Shown here: positions 17,226 to 27,140 of the stretch, in pieces
Numbering within the stretch: the first letter of the stretch is position 1
Layout: each line of letters begins with the position of its first letter
Assembly: GCF_051124815.1 (NCBI RefSeq)
Contig: NZ_CP118485.1
Location: 1,488,001 to 1,552,000, forward strand
DNA length: 64,000 nucleotides
Direction: 5' to 3'
From: Azospirillum sp051124815
Lineage (GTDB): Bacteria > Pseudomonadota > Alphaproteobacteria > Azospirillales > Azospirillaceae
Notes under the pieces: generated by a model
Databases searched by the model: none
What the model was told of the DNA's origin: nothing
Seen by the model: only the letters and a program-made list of their open reading frames with translations
Position numbers and translations under genes: made by a program

Positions 17226-19196
17226 TTAGAAAGCCTGCCCCAGGCTGAGATACAGCTGCCAGCGCGCGTCGCCGCTGGCGGGATTGAGGGGAATGCCGAC
17301 ATCGACGCGCAGCGGCCCGAAATCGGTGTAGTAGCGCAACCCCAGACCGGCACCGACCCGCAGAGGCTCGCTGAAGTCGGGATAGGCCGAATCATACACC
17401 GTGCCGGCATCGACAAAGGGCACGATGCCGATGCTCTCCGTCACCTTGATGCGCAGTTCCGCCCCAATCTCGAACAGCGACCGGCCGCCGACCGGATCGT
17501 CATAGCGGTCGCGCGGCCCCGCCTTCTGGAAGCCGTAGCCGCGCACCGACCCGCCGCCGCCGGCATAGAAGCGGTGGTCGGGCGGGATGTCCGACAGCGA
17601 GGTGCCGAGGATGCTGCCCAGCCCGATCCGCGCCGCGGCGACATAGCGCCCGTCATTGCCGAGATCGTAATAGGTGGAGCCGTTGAACAGCACCGAGGTG
17701 AAGGGCGACTCCGTATCCCCGCCCACCGGGAACCAAGGCGTCACCTGCAGCGAAGCCCGCTGGCCGGAAGTCGGGTTCAGCAGATTGTCGGTGCCGTTCC
17801 AGGCCGCCCCCAGAGGCACGCCGATGAAGGAGGTCTGATAGGTCTTGTCCTCCGTCCGCACCCGCCCACGCTCGCCGGCCAGGCCGTAGCTGATGGTCAG
17901 CTGATCGGTCAGCGGCCGTTCCAGCTTGACCGTCAGTTCCGACGCGACCCGGCTGTAGGCCGGCGGCTGGTCGTTCACCACGGCGAAATTGACCAGCAGC
18001 GACTGTTTCACCGCCAGGAAGTCGGGTTTGCGGAAATTGACGCTGAAACGCAGGTCCGGCAGGTCGTTGCCCTTGCTCGACGTGCCGCCGGACGATCCGG
18101 CCACACGCCCGACATCGACGCCGACGCGCAGTTGTTCCGCTCCGCCGAACAGGTTGCGGTGGCCCCAATAGGCGTTGGCGCCCAGCCCGTCCTGCGTCGA
18201 AAAGGTGACGCCGCCGCCGATGAAGCGGCGCTTGCGCTCGCTGACCGAGACGATCACCGGCGTCACGCCGTCCGGCCCCGGCTCGTCCGCCATCCGCACG
18301 CGGACGGTGTCGAAGACCTGAAGCGCGGCGATGTCCTGGCGCGCCCGGTCGGTGGCGGCCGGATCGAAGACCTGCCCCTCCTTCCAGGCGAGGCGCCCGC
18401 GCACCAGTTCCTCGTCGACCTTCTCCAACCCTTCGATCCGGGTGGCGCCATAGCGGGTCAGCGGCCCGGTATCGACGGTGTAGGCGACATCCATCGTCCG
18501 GTCGGAATGGTCGACGACCACCTCGCGGTCCGACGCCTTGGCGAAGGCATAGCCGCGCTTGGTCAGCCGGCCGACCAGCTCCGATTCGGCATCCAGTACC
18601 TTCTGCGCCACCGCCGGAGCACCGGCGGCGAGGCCGAGATCGTCGGTCGCGACCTCCTTCGGCAGGGTCGAACCGCCAGTGGAGTTGGTGGCGCCGCGCA
18701 CGGTCACCGTCTTGATGTGGTAGAGCGGCCCCGGCGTCACCGCCACCGTCACCTTGACCGGCGGCGCCTCTCCCCCGGCGGGCAGGGTGCCGGTCGCGGC
18801 CGGGTCCTCGATGCGGATGTCCAGCTTCGCGTCGTAATAGCCGGCGGAGCGCAGCGCCGTCTGCAGACGGTCGCGGTCGCTGTCGGCCCGCCGCTCCAGC
18901 CCGATCAGCGAGGGCGGATGGTCGTCCTTCAACTCCACCAGGGAGGAGGCGTCGCGCAGAGTGCCGCGCAGCCCGTCATCCTCGACGCCGGTGATGTCCA
19001 CCTCATAGGTGATGCCGGCCGGCCGCACCTCCTCATCCGGCGGCGCGCTCTCGGCCGGCCCGACCTGCGGCGGCACCGCCGGCACGGCGCCGGGGATGCT
19101 GTCGGGGGGCGAATCCTGGGCATGCCCGGCGCTTGCCGGCCCCAGCAACAGCAGGGCGGCGACCAGCGGAGCGGCGATGGGGGCCTTGAGCGGCAC
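17226..19196 (-). CDS. tamA: Translocation and assembly module outer-membrane protein TamA
   Basis: The 656-residue Omp85-family protein has a signal peptide (LVAALLLLGPASAGHA), POTRA-like domains at about residues 60-300 (YEVDITGVEDDGLRGTLRDA, LYHIKTVTVRG, GPLTRYGATRIEGLEKVDEE) and a C-terminal 16-strand barrel. The barrel shows the conserved FYAGGGGSVRGYGFQ motif (L6 loop VRGY) and ends in phenylalanine, as required for BAM recognition. GTG 19196 gives a clean signal peptide and has GAGGA 8 bases upstream; starts at 19268 (ATG) and 19289 are alternatives. Operon tamA-tamB is read leftward. Confidence 0.94.
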   Translation of the reverse strand: MPLKAPIAAPLVAALLLLGPASAGHAQDSPPDSIPGAVPAVPPQVGPAESAPPDEEVRPAGITYEVDITGVEDDGLRGTLRDASSLVELKDDHPPSLIGLERRADSDRDRLQTALRSAGYYDAKLDIRIEDPAATGTLPAGGEAPPVKVTVAVTPGPLYHIKTVTVRGATNSTGGSTLPKEVATDDLGLAAGAPAVAQKVLDAESELVGRLTKRGYAFAKASDREVVVDHSDRTMDVAYTVDTGPLTRYGATRIEGLEKVDEELVRGRLAWKEGQVFDPAATDRARQDIAALQVFDTVRVRMADEPGPDGVTPVIVSVSERKRRFIGGGVTFSTQDGLGANAYWGHRNLFGGAEQLRVGVDVGRVAGSSGGTSSKGNDLPDLRFSVNFRKPDFLAVKQSLLVNFAVVNDQPPAYSRVASELTVKLERPLTDQLTISYGLAGERGRVRTEDKTYQTSFIGVPLGAAWNGTDNLLNPTSGQRASLQVTPWFPVGGDTESPFTSVLFNGSTYYDLGNDGRYVAAARIGLGSILGTSLSDIPPDHRFYAGGGGSVRGYGFQKAGPRDRYDDPVGGRSLFEIGAELRIKVTESIGIVPFVDAGTVYDSAYPDFSEPLRVGAGLGLRYYTDFGPLRVDVGIPLNPASGDARWQLYLSLGQAF

Positions 19197-19340
19197 GGCT
19201 GCAATCCTCGTTGCGGCGGCCGCTCGGCGGCGTGACGGGGGGCGGGAAGCGGAGGCGAAGCGGATCATCGTTCCCAATGTAAGGTCCAATGACGCATGGC
19301 TCCATCCCGGAAATTCGCGTTAGGCCAAAGGGCACGGCGC

Positions 19341-19368
19341 TTGCGTTTTTGCTGAATATCCATATATT
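19341..19368 (+). promoter_or_regulatory. Possible sigma-70-type promoter for typA
   Basis: TTGCGT at 19341-19346 is separated by 16 bases from TATATT at 19363-19368, in a locally AT-rich segment just before the typA leader. The assignment rests on pattern only. Confidence 0.4.
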
Positions 19369-19391
19369 GCGCCGCAACAGTTTCCCCGACA

Positions 19392-19428
19392 GCGCCCACC
19401 GATAGTCTTCGGCGGGCCTTTTTGTTGT
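19392..19428 (+). terminator. Terminator-like hairpin in the typA leader
   Basis: GCCCACCGA and TCGGCGGGC pair with one mismatch around TAGTC/T, followed by CTTTTTG. It lies between the putative promoter and the typA start, so it may attenuate typA rather than end an upstream gene. The upstream gene tamA runs the other way. Confidence 0.6.
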
Positions 19429-19478
19429 TTGTGGCAAGGTGCTGCGTGTCGGGGGTGCCATTGCGAGACCAAGGCTCC

Positions 19479-21305
<1,827 letters not shown>

Positions 21306-21333
21306 TAACGGTTCGCATATAGTGTAGAGTACC

Positions 21334-21376
21334 GGCGGCGCTTGCCCCCTCCAGGGAGCAGGCGCCGCCTTCTTTT
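21334..21376 (+). terminator. Intrinsic terminator of typA
   Basis: GGCGGCGCTTGC pairs with GCAGGCGCCGCC (one G-T pair), followed by TTCTTTTT. Confidence 0.88.
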
Positions 21377-21401
21377 TGAACCAGTGCGAGGATGTTTCCG
21401 C

Positions 21402-23075
21402 ATGGCGATGGCGACCGACGCGAAGTCACCCGGCTCCCCGTCCTTCCCTCTCCGTCGCTTGTGGTCGCGTATCGGCCCGACCGGCCTGTTCGCCCTGATC
21501 CTCGCGCTGCTGATCGCCCTGCCGATCCTCGCCGTCTTCGTCCAGTCGGCCGGCGTCTCCACCGATCTGTGGGGGCACATGGCGCGGACGGTGCTTCCCG
21601 GCTACATCCTCAACACGCTGATCCTGCTGGGCATCGTCGGCGTCGTCACGCTGGTGACCGGCGTCGCCTGCGCCTGGACCGTCACCATGCACGACTTCCG
21701 CGGGCGCGGGGTCCTGCAATGGCTGCTGCTGCTGCCGCTGGCCATGCCGGCCTATGTGCTGGCCTACACCTACACCGATTTCCTGCAATATGCCGGACCG
21801 CTGCAGTCCTTCCTGCGCGCCAGCTTCGGCTGGCGGCGCGGCGACTACTGGTTCCCGGAAATCCACACCGCCTGGGGCGCAGGGCTGGTGCTGTCGTCGG
21901 TACTGTACCCCTACGTCTATGTGCTGACCCGCGCCGCCTTCCTGGAACAATCGGTCTGCGTGCTGGAGGCCAGCCGGACGTTGGGCTGTACCCAGTTCGG
22001 CGCCTTCCGCCGCGTGGCGCTGCCGCTGGCCCGCCCGGCGCTGGTGGCCGGCGTCGGCTATGCGCTGATGGAGACGCTGGCCGACTTCGGCGCCGTACGC
22101 TATTTCGGCATCGACACCTTCACCGTCGGCATCTACCGCACCTGGTTCGCGTTGGGCGATCCGGCGGCGGCGGCGCAGTTGGCCGCCGTCCTGCTGCTGG
22201 TGGTGCTGGCGCTGGTCGGGCTGGAGCGGCTGTCGCGCGGCCGGATGCGCTTCCACCAGACCACCGGCCGCTACCGCGCCCTGCCCGCCCCGCGACTGTC
22301 GGCCCGTGGCACCGTCGTGGCCTGGATCGTCTGCCTGACACCGGTCCTGTTCGGCTTCCTGCTGCCGGGGGCGGTGCTGATCCGCATGATCCTGCGCGGC
22401 GGCACGGAATTGACGCTCGCCCGCTTCACCGACCTGACGGTCAACACCTTCATCCTCGGCGCCAGCGGCGCGCTGCTGGTGGTCACGGTGGCGCTGATGG
22501 TGATCCATGGCGTGCGCCACGACCGCAGCGGCTTCGCCACCGGCGCCGCGCGCCTCGCCTCGCTCGGTTACGCCACGCCGGGGACGGTGATCGCCGTCGG
22601 CATCCTCATCACCGTCGGGCTGACGCGCGACTGGACCGGCTGGCCGATGGGCGCCATCCTCGGCACCACCATCGCCGGCATCCTCTATGGCTATCTGATC
22701 CGCTTCTTCGTCGTCGCCTATGGGCCGCTGGAGTCCGGCTTCGCCAAGATCGGCCCGAATCTGGAAGGCGCGGCCCGCTCGCTCGGCCATACGCCACTGC
22801 AGGTGCTGCGCCGGGTCCATCTGCCGCTGCTGCGCCCCAGCCTGCTGAGCGCCGCCATGCTGGTGTTCGTCGACATCACCAAGGAACTGCCGGCGACGAT
22901 GATCCTGCGGCCATTCAACTTCGACACGCTGGCGATCGAGGCCTTCCGCATGGCCTCCACCGAGCGGTTGGACGACGCCGCCCTGCCTGCCCTGGTGATC
23001 GTGCTGGTCGGGCTGGCGCCTGTGATCTACCTCAGCCGCACCATCGCCGCCTCGCGCCCCGGCCACCGGGGCTGA
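21402..23075 (+). CDS. fbpB: Ferric iron ABC transporter permease (FbpB/SfuB type)
   Basis: The 557-residue protein contains two fused permease halves with about 12 membrane helices. Each half shows the ABC permease EAA loop: EASRTLGCTQFGAFRRVALP and EGAARSLGHTPLQVLRRVHLP. This double-permease layout is typical of Fe3+ importers of the FbpB/SfuB/HitB type. ATG 21402 has GAGGA 10 bases upstream. Its binding protein and ATPase are not adjacent; likely partners lie at 30150-31172 and 29093-30148 on the other strand. It converges with the antiporter gene with two bases between stops. Confidence 0.88.
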   Translation: MAMATDAKSPGSPSFPLRRLWSRIGPTGLFALILALLIALPILAVFVQSAGVSTDLWGHMARTVLPGYILNTLILLGIVGVVTLVTGVACAWTVTMHDFRGRGVLQWLLLLPLAMPAYVLAYTYTDFLQYAGPLQSFLRASFGWRRGDYWFPEIHTAWGAGLVLSSVLYPYVYVLTRAAFLEQSVCVLEASRTLGCTQFGAFRRVALPLARPALVAGVGYALMETLADFGAVRYFGIDTFTVGIYRTWFALGDPAAAAQLAAVLLLVVLALVGLERLSRGRMRFHQTTGRYRALPAPRLSARGTVVAWIVCLTPVLFGFLLPGAVLIRMILRGGTELTLARFTDLTVNTFILGASGALLVVTVALMVIHGVRHDRSGFATGAARLASLGYATPGTVIAVGILITVGLTRDWTGWPMGAILGTTIAGILYGYLIRFFVVAYGPLESGFAKIGPNLEGAARSLGHTPLQVLRRVHLPLLRPSLLSAAMLVFVDITKELPATMILRPFNFDTLAIEAFRMASTERLDDAALPALVIVLVGLAPVIYLSRTIAASRPGHRG

Positions 23076-23077
23076 CC

Positions 23078-24973
23078 TCAGGCGTCGTTCCGGCTCTCTA
23101 CCCGTTCCTCGCGCTTGGGTTCCGCCGGCGGCGGCAGCGCCTCCGGCCGACGCGCCCGCAGCTTCTCACGCTCCTTCCAGCGCTGGAAGGAATGTTTGAT
23201 CCACCAGCCGCGCAGCCGTCCGCCGACATCGGCGATCCGCTGATAGAGCGGCCGGCGCCGGCTGGTCACGCGGGCCGGCTCCAGCGCCATGCCGACGGAG
23301 GTGATGGTGTCGTCCTCCATGTCGCGCACGATCAGCTCGACCCCACCCATGCGCACGCGGTCGCCCAGTTCGCAGGAGCCGCCGAACTCGTTGCGCAGCA
23401 GGTCCCTCAAGGTCAGGCGGGCATTGGCCATCGACAGCGGCAGGCCGTACATTTCGGCGATCTGCTCGACCGTCGCGTCGGGGCTCAGCACCAGATCGCC
23501 GTAGAATTCCCGGTCGTTCTGGTCGAGCGCCCGGCTGCCGCCATAGAGCCGGTCGATCAGCGGCAGCCGGTGTTGAGGCGTGAACAGATAGACATGGTCG
23601 CCCGGCTGCAGCGGCTTGGCCTTGTGCAGCGGCACCACCGCGCCCGACCGGATAACCAGCGACGGCTTGGCCCAGCGCGGCATCCGCTGTCCGCGCGCCG
23701 CCGGGCTTTTGGCGTGGACAGTGTAGGCCACCAGTTCCTGATCGGCGTTGCCGGGCAGTTCAAGCTCCACGCGCTCCACCGGGCCACGGCGCGGCGGCAC
23801 GATCAGTTCCAGCGCCCGCGCCATCGAGCCGATGGTCCAGCCCTGCACCAGCAGCGAGACGACCACGACGACGAAGGCGGTGTTGAAGATCAGCTGGCCG
23901 TTCTCAAGCCCGCCCAGAACGGGCACCAGCGCCAGCAGAAGCGACACCGCCCCGCGCAGGCCGACCCAGGCGATGAAGCTGGTCTCCCGCACCGAGAATC
24001 GGAAAGGCAACAGGCACATCCACACCGCCGCCGGTCGAGCGACCAGGATCAGCACCGCCGCGACGCCCAGCGCCGGCAGAATCATGCCGGCGAACTCCCG
24101 CGGCGTGGCGAGCAGCCCCAGCATCACGAACATGACGATCTGGCTGAGCCAGGTCAGCCCGGAATGGAAACGCCGCAGTTCCAGCGCGCCACGCAGCTTG
24201 ACGTTCCCGGCATAGAGGCCGGCGGCATAGACGGCCAGATAGCCGCTGCCGCCCAGCACGTTGGTGGCGGCGAAGATGAACAGGGCGAAGGTCAGCGTCA
24301 CCACCGGGTTCAGCCCGGATTCGAAATTCGCCTTGTTGATGAAGGCCACCAGCAGCCAGCCGCCGGCCAGCCCCATCACCCCGCCCAGCGCGAAGGCCAG
24401 CGCCAGCTCGCCCACGATGGCGGCGGGCGAGGCCAGACCGTGGGTCGCGGCCTCCACCAGCAGGATGGTCAGCATGATGGCGACCGGATCGTTGCTGCCC
24501 GATTCGATCTCAAGCGTGGAGCGGACGCGGTCGCGCAGCGTGATGCCGCCGACGCGCAGCAGGAAGAACACCGCCGCCGCGTCGGTGGAACTGCAGGCCG
24601 CCCCGACCAGCAGCGCCTCGGTCCAATCCAGACCCAGCAGCCAATGGGCGGCGACTCCGACCACGCCGGTGGTCACCGCCACGCCTATCGTCGCGAGCGT
24701 CATCGCCGGCCAGGCCGCCGCCTTGTAGCTGGCGAGCTTGGTGTCGAAGCCGCTCTCGAACAGGATCACCGCCAGCGCCATCGACCCGATCAGGAAGGCG
24801 GAGCCGGCATCGTTGAAGGCGATCTGGCCGATCCCATCCTCGCCGGCCAGCAGGCCGATGCCGAGGAAGATCAACAGCAACGGCGCGCCGACCCGCAGGG
24901 CGAGGTAGCTGGTCAACACACTGACGATCAGCAGCGTTGATCCGATGAGGATGATGTAGCTGACCGCCTCCAT
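23078..24973 (-). CDS. Potassium/proton antiporter, CPA1 family (NhaP2/CvrA-like)
   Basis: The 631-residue protein has an N-terminal Na+/H+ exchanger domain of about 12 helices (residues ~1-400). It includes ACSSTDAAAVFFLLR and ESGSNDPVAIMLT, which hold the Asp pair of CPA1 exchangers. A soluble C-terminal half follows with a TrkA_C-like part (SGAVVPLHKAKPLQPGDHVYLFTP) and a CorC/HlyC-like part near residue 510. This architecture is that of NhaP2 (CvrA), which exports K+ and protects cytoplasmic pH and volume. No regulator is visible. Confidence 0.9.
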   Translation of the reverse strand: MEAVSYIILIGSTLLIVSVLTSYLALRVGAPLLLIFLGIGLLAGEDGIGQIAFNDAGSAFLIGSMALAVILFESGFDTKLASYKAAAWPAMTLATIGVAVTTGVVGVAAHWLLGLDWTEALLVGAACSSTDAAAVFFLLRVGGITLRDRVRSTLEIESGSNDPVAIMLTILLVEAATHGLASPAAIVGELALAFALGGVMGLAGGWLLVAFINKANFESGLNPVVTLTFALFIFAATNVLGGSGYLAVYAAGLYAGNVKLRGALELRRFHSGLTWLSQIVMFVMLGLLATPREFAGMILPALGVAAVLILVARPAAVWMCLLPFRFSVRETSFIAWVGLRGAVSLLLALVPVLGGLENGQLIFNTAFVVVVVSLLVQGWTIGSMARALELIVPPRRGPVERVELELPGNADQELVAYTVHAKSPAARGQRMPRWAKPSLVIRSGAVVPLHKAKPLQPGDHVYLFTPQHRLPLIDRLYGGSRALDQNDREFYGDLVLSPDATVEQIAEMYGLPLSMANARLTLRDLLRNEFGGSCELGDRVRMGGVELIVRDMEDDTITSVGMALEPARVTSRRRPLYQRIADVGGRLRGWWIKHSFQRWKEREKLRARRPEALPPPAEPKREERVESRNDA

Positions 24974-25092
24974 AAGCCCCGCACGCCGTTCGCATCAGGC
25001 CGCCATCCGGCGGAACTCCTTGATTTTGACGGCAACTCCCCACATCCGCAAGGCGTAGGACCCGGAGGCGATCATTCGGATAGGGTGTACGT

Positions 25093-25599
25093 TTACGACA
25101 CCAGCCTCCAGCTTCCGTCAGGCTGGCGGCAGGCGGTGCCGCGCGCGACCTCGGTCCTGCCGTCGATCACGACCGTATGGTTGTAGTCGCGGCAGGTCTG
25201 GCCGTTGGTGCCCTGATAGGTCTTCACCGGCTGGATGGTGCCCCGGTTTCCGGATTCCGGATTGTTCCAGGTAATGGTCTGGTTGTTGGCGACCGCCCGC
25301 TCCTCCGCGTCCGACGCGCGATTCTGGTCGGCGGCGGTGAAGTGGCGGGCCAGCTGCTGGCCGGCATAGGCGCCCACCAGCGTGCCGATGGCAGTGGTCG
25401 CCAGCTTGCCCGCCCCGCCGCCGAAGCGGGAACCTAGCAGCCCGCCGGCCACGGCGCCGCCCAGCGCGCCGACGGTCTCCGACGTGTTCATGCCGCCGAT
25501 GCCCCCCATGCCGCCATTGGGATTCTGGCAGGCGGCCAGCGACAGGGCCGCCGTGGCGGCCAGCGCGGTTGTGCGCAAATGCTTGGTGATGCTCCGCAT
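25093..25599 (-). CDS. Glycine-zipper lipoprotein (17 kDa surface antigen-like)
   Basis: The 168-residue protein has a lipoprotein signal ending in the lipobox LSLAAC (Cys24). A Gly-rich 2TM segment follows (TVGALGGAVAGGLLGSRFGGGAGKLATTAIGTLVGAYAG). The C-terminal domain contains TWNNPESGNRGTIQPVKTYQ and CRDYNHTVVIDGRTEVARGTACRQPDGSWRL, as in the Rickettsia 17 kDa/RT0821 surface antigens. It is likely an outer-membrane lipoprotein. A smaller lipoprotein with the same zipper is divergently encoded 163 bases away. Confidence 0.85.
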   Translation of the reverse strand: MRSITKHLRTTALAATAALSLAACQNPNGGMGGIGGMNTSETVGALGGAVAGGLLGSRFGGGAGKLATTAIGTLVGAYAGQQLARHFTAADQNRASDAEERAVANNQTITWNNPESGNRGTIQPVKTYQGTNGQTCRDYNHTVVIDGRTEVARGTACRQPDGSWRLVS

Positions 25600-25762
25600 G
25601 GTCGTTCCCCCGTTTTGAACGTTGCACGGTTAAAGTCCGGACAACGCTTGAAGGGGGAGGAGGTTCCATCCGGAAGTATCAGAGCGAAAGATCAGGGGAC
25701 GATGGAAGCAAAATGCATCGTCGCGTGTTTAGACACCGAACAGTCAACACGAGGAGGGTTGC

Positions 25763-25945
25763 ATGATGTCCCGTTTGCGTCTGATCGGTGCGGTGTTCGC
25801 GCTTCTTTCCGTCACTGCCTGCTCGACCGGCGGCGTGGTCGGCGGTGCGGCCGGGGCGGCCGGCGGTTACGCAGTGGACGGCACCCGCGGCGCCGTGATC
25901 GGCGGCCTGGGCGGTGCGGCGCTGGGCACGGCGATCGACCATTAA
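25763..25945 (+). CDS. Small glycine-zipper lipoprotein
   Basis: The 60-residue peptide has a lipoprotein signal (LLSVTAC, lipidated Cys at residue 20) and a Gly/Ala zipper (GGVVGGAAGAAGGYAVDGTR). GAGGAGGG ends 4 bases upstream of ATG 25763; ATG 25766 would shorten it by one residue. It resembles OsmB-like small stress lipoproteins in layout, but I cannot call it OsmB. The patatin gene converges from the right. Confidence 0.75.
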   Translation: MMSRLRLIGAVFALLSVTACSTGGVVGGAAGAAGGYAVDGTRGAVIGGLGGAALGTAIDH

Positions 25946-25952
25946 AACACAA

Positions 25953-26963
25953 TCAGTCCCGCCCCTGCCCGCGCATCGACTCGCGCGGGCCGGTGGCGAA
26001 GACGGCGAGCGCGTCGTGCAAATCGGGCAGGACGCGCTCCACCGCCGCCTCACCCTCGCGGATGCAATCGTCCGCACGGTCGAACTCGGTCAGGCCGATA
26101 TGGCCAAGCCGCGGCACGATGTGGACGTCCGGCGGGTCGCCGGCCAGCCGCGACCGGGTGATGCGGTCGGTGACGATGCCGAGCGAAGAGACCATCACGC
26201 CGAACAGGCTCGGCCCTTCATAGTCGCGACGGAAAATGCGGCGGGTCAGGGCGCCGATCCCGCTGAACGGGCGCTGCCCCGGCGCCTCGTCCTCCACCAG
26301 TTTCAGCAGGTCGAAGCCGGCGGCGGTCGGCACGCTGGCGCCCGGCTTGCGCGCCTTGCCCAGTATGTCACCGGACAGATTGACGGCGATCACCATCTGC
26401 GCGCCCAGCGCACGGCAGGCCGACACCGGCACCGGGTTGACCAGGGCGCCGTCGATCATCCAGCGCCCGTCGATGGACACCGGCGGGAACACCCCCGGCA
26501 GCGAGAAGGACGCCCGCATCGCGTCGACCAGTTCTCCCCGCTGCAGCCAAACCTCATGACCGGTCACCAGATCGGTGGTGACGGCGGCATAGGGGCACGG
26601 CAGTTCCTCGATCCGCACGTCGCCCAGATGCAGGCGCAGTTCCGCCAGCAGCCGGTCGCCGCCGATCAGCCCGCCGCCCTGGCGCAGCCGCAAATCCAGA
26701 TAGCCGACGATCTTCATCCGGGTCAGCGTGCGCACCCAGTCTTCCAGCGTGTCGAGCTTTCCTGCCAGATGGACGCCGCCGACCAGCGCCCCGACCGAAG
26801 AGCCGCAGACGATGTCGGCCTCGATCCCATAGCGCTTCAGCGCCCGCAGCACCCCGATATGCGCCCAGCCGCGCGCCACCCCGCCGCCCAGCGCCAGACC
26901 GATGCGCGGACGCCGCGCGCCGCTGCCATTAAGCCCGCCATTGAGGCCAATTCCATTCGGCAT
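25953..26963 (-). CDS. Patatin-like phospholipase (RssA-like)
   Basis: The 336-residue esterase has the oxyanion loop GGG at 26-28, the nucleophile Ser56 in GSSVG and the partner Asp171 in WMIDGALVNPVP. These are the complete catalytic set of bacterial patatins. It lacks a signal peptide and is probably cytosolic or membrane-associated. ATG 26963 (MPNGIG) is favoured; an in-frame GTG two codons upstream sits on top of the GGGGGAG ribosome site. The substrate is likely a phospholipid or acyl-ester, by family. Confidence 0.9.
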   Translation of the reverse strand: MPNGIGLNGGLNGSGARRPRIGLALGGGVARGWAHIGVLRALKRYGIEADIVCGSSVGALVGGVHLAGKLDTLEDWVRTLTRMKIVGYLDLRLRQGGGLIGGDRLLAELRLHLGDVRIEELPCPYAAVTTDLVTGHEVWLQRGELVDAMRASFSLPGVFPPVSIDGRWMIDGALVNPVPVSACRALGAQMVIAVNLSGDILGKARKPGASVPTAAGFDLLKLVEDEAPGQRPFSGIGALTRRIFRRDYEGPSLFGVMVSSLGIVTDRITRSRLAGDPPDVHIVPRLGHIGLTEFDRADDCIREGEAAVERVLPDLHDALAVFATGPRESMRGQGRD

Positions 26964-27140
26964 GGGCACTCCCCCTCTCCCCCGGCGGCACTATGTTCGC
27001 CGCCCCGATCATCAGCAGCTTCCCACGGAACCGGTAAAGGAAGCCTGTAACCAGCACGGGCGCCGCCGCGGCGACCGGTGGACAAAGGCGAAGCCCATGG
27101 GCTAAGCCATCCGCATCGGACAAGATGATCGGATGCGACC

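Noticed and set aside
21392..24940. Long + strand frame spanning fbpB and the antiporter
   Set aside because: It overlaps two well-supported genes in other frames and is His/Arg/Gln-rich without motifs.
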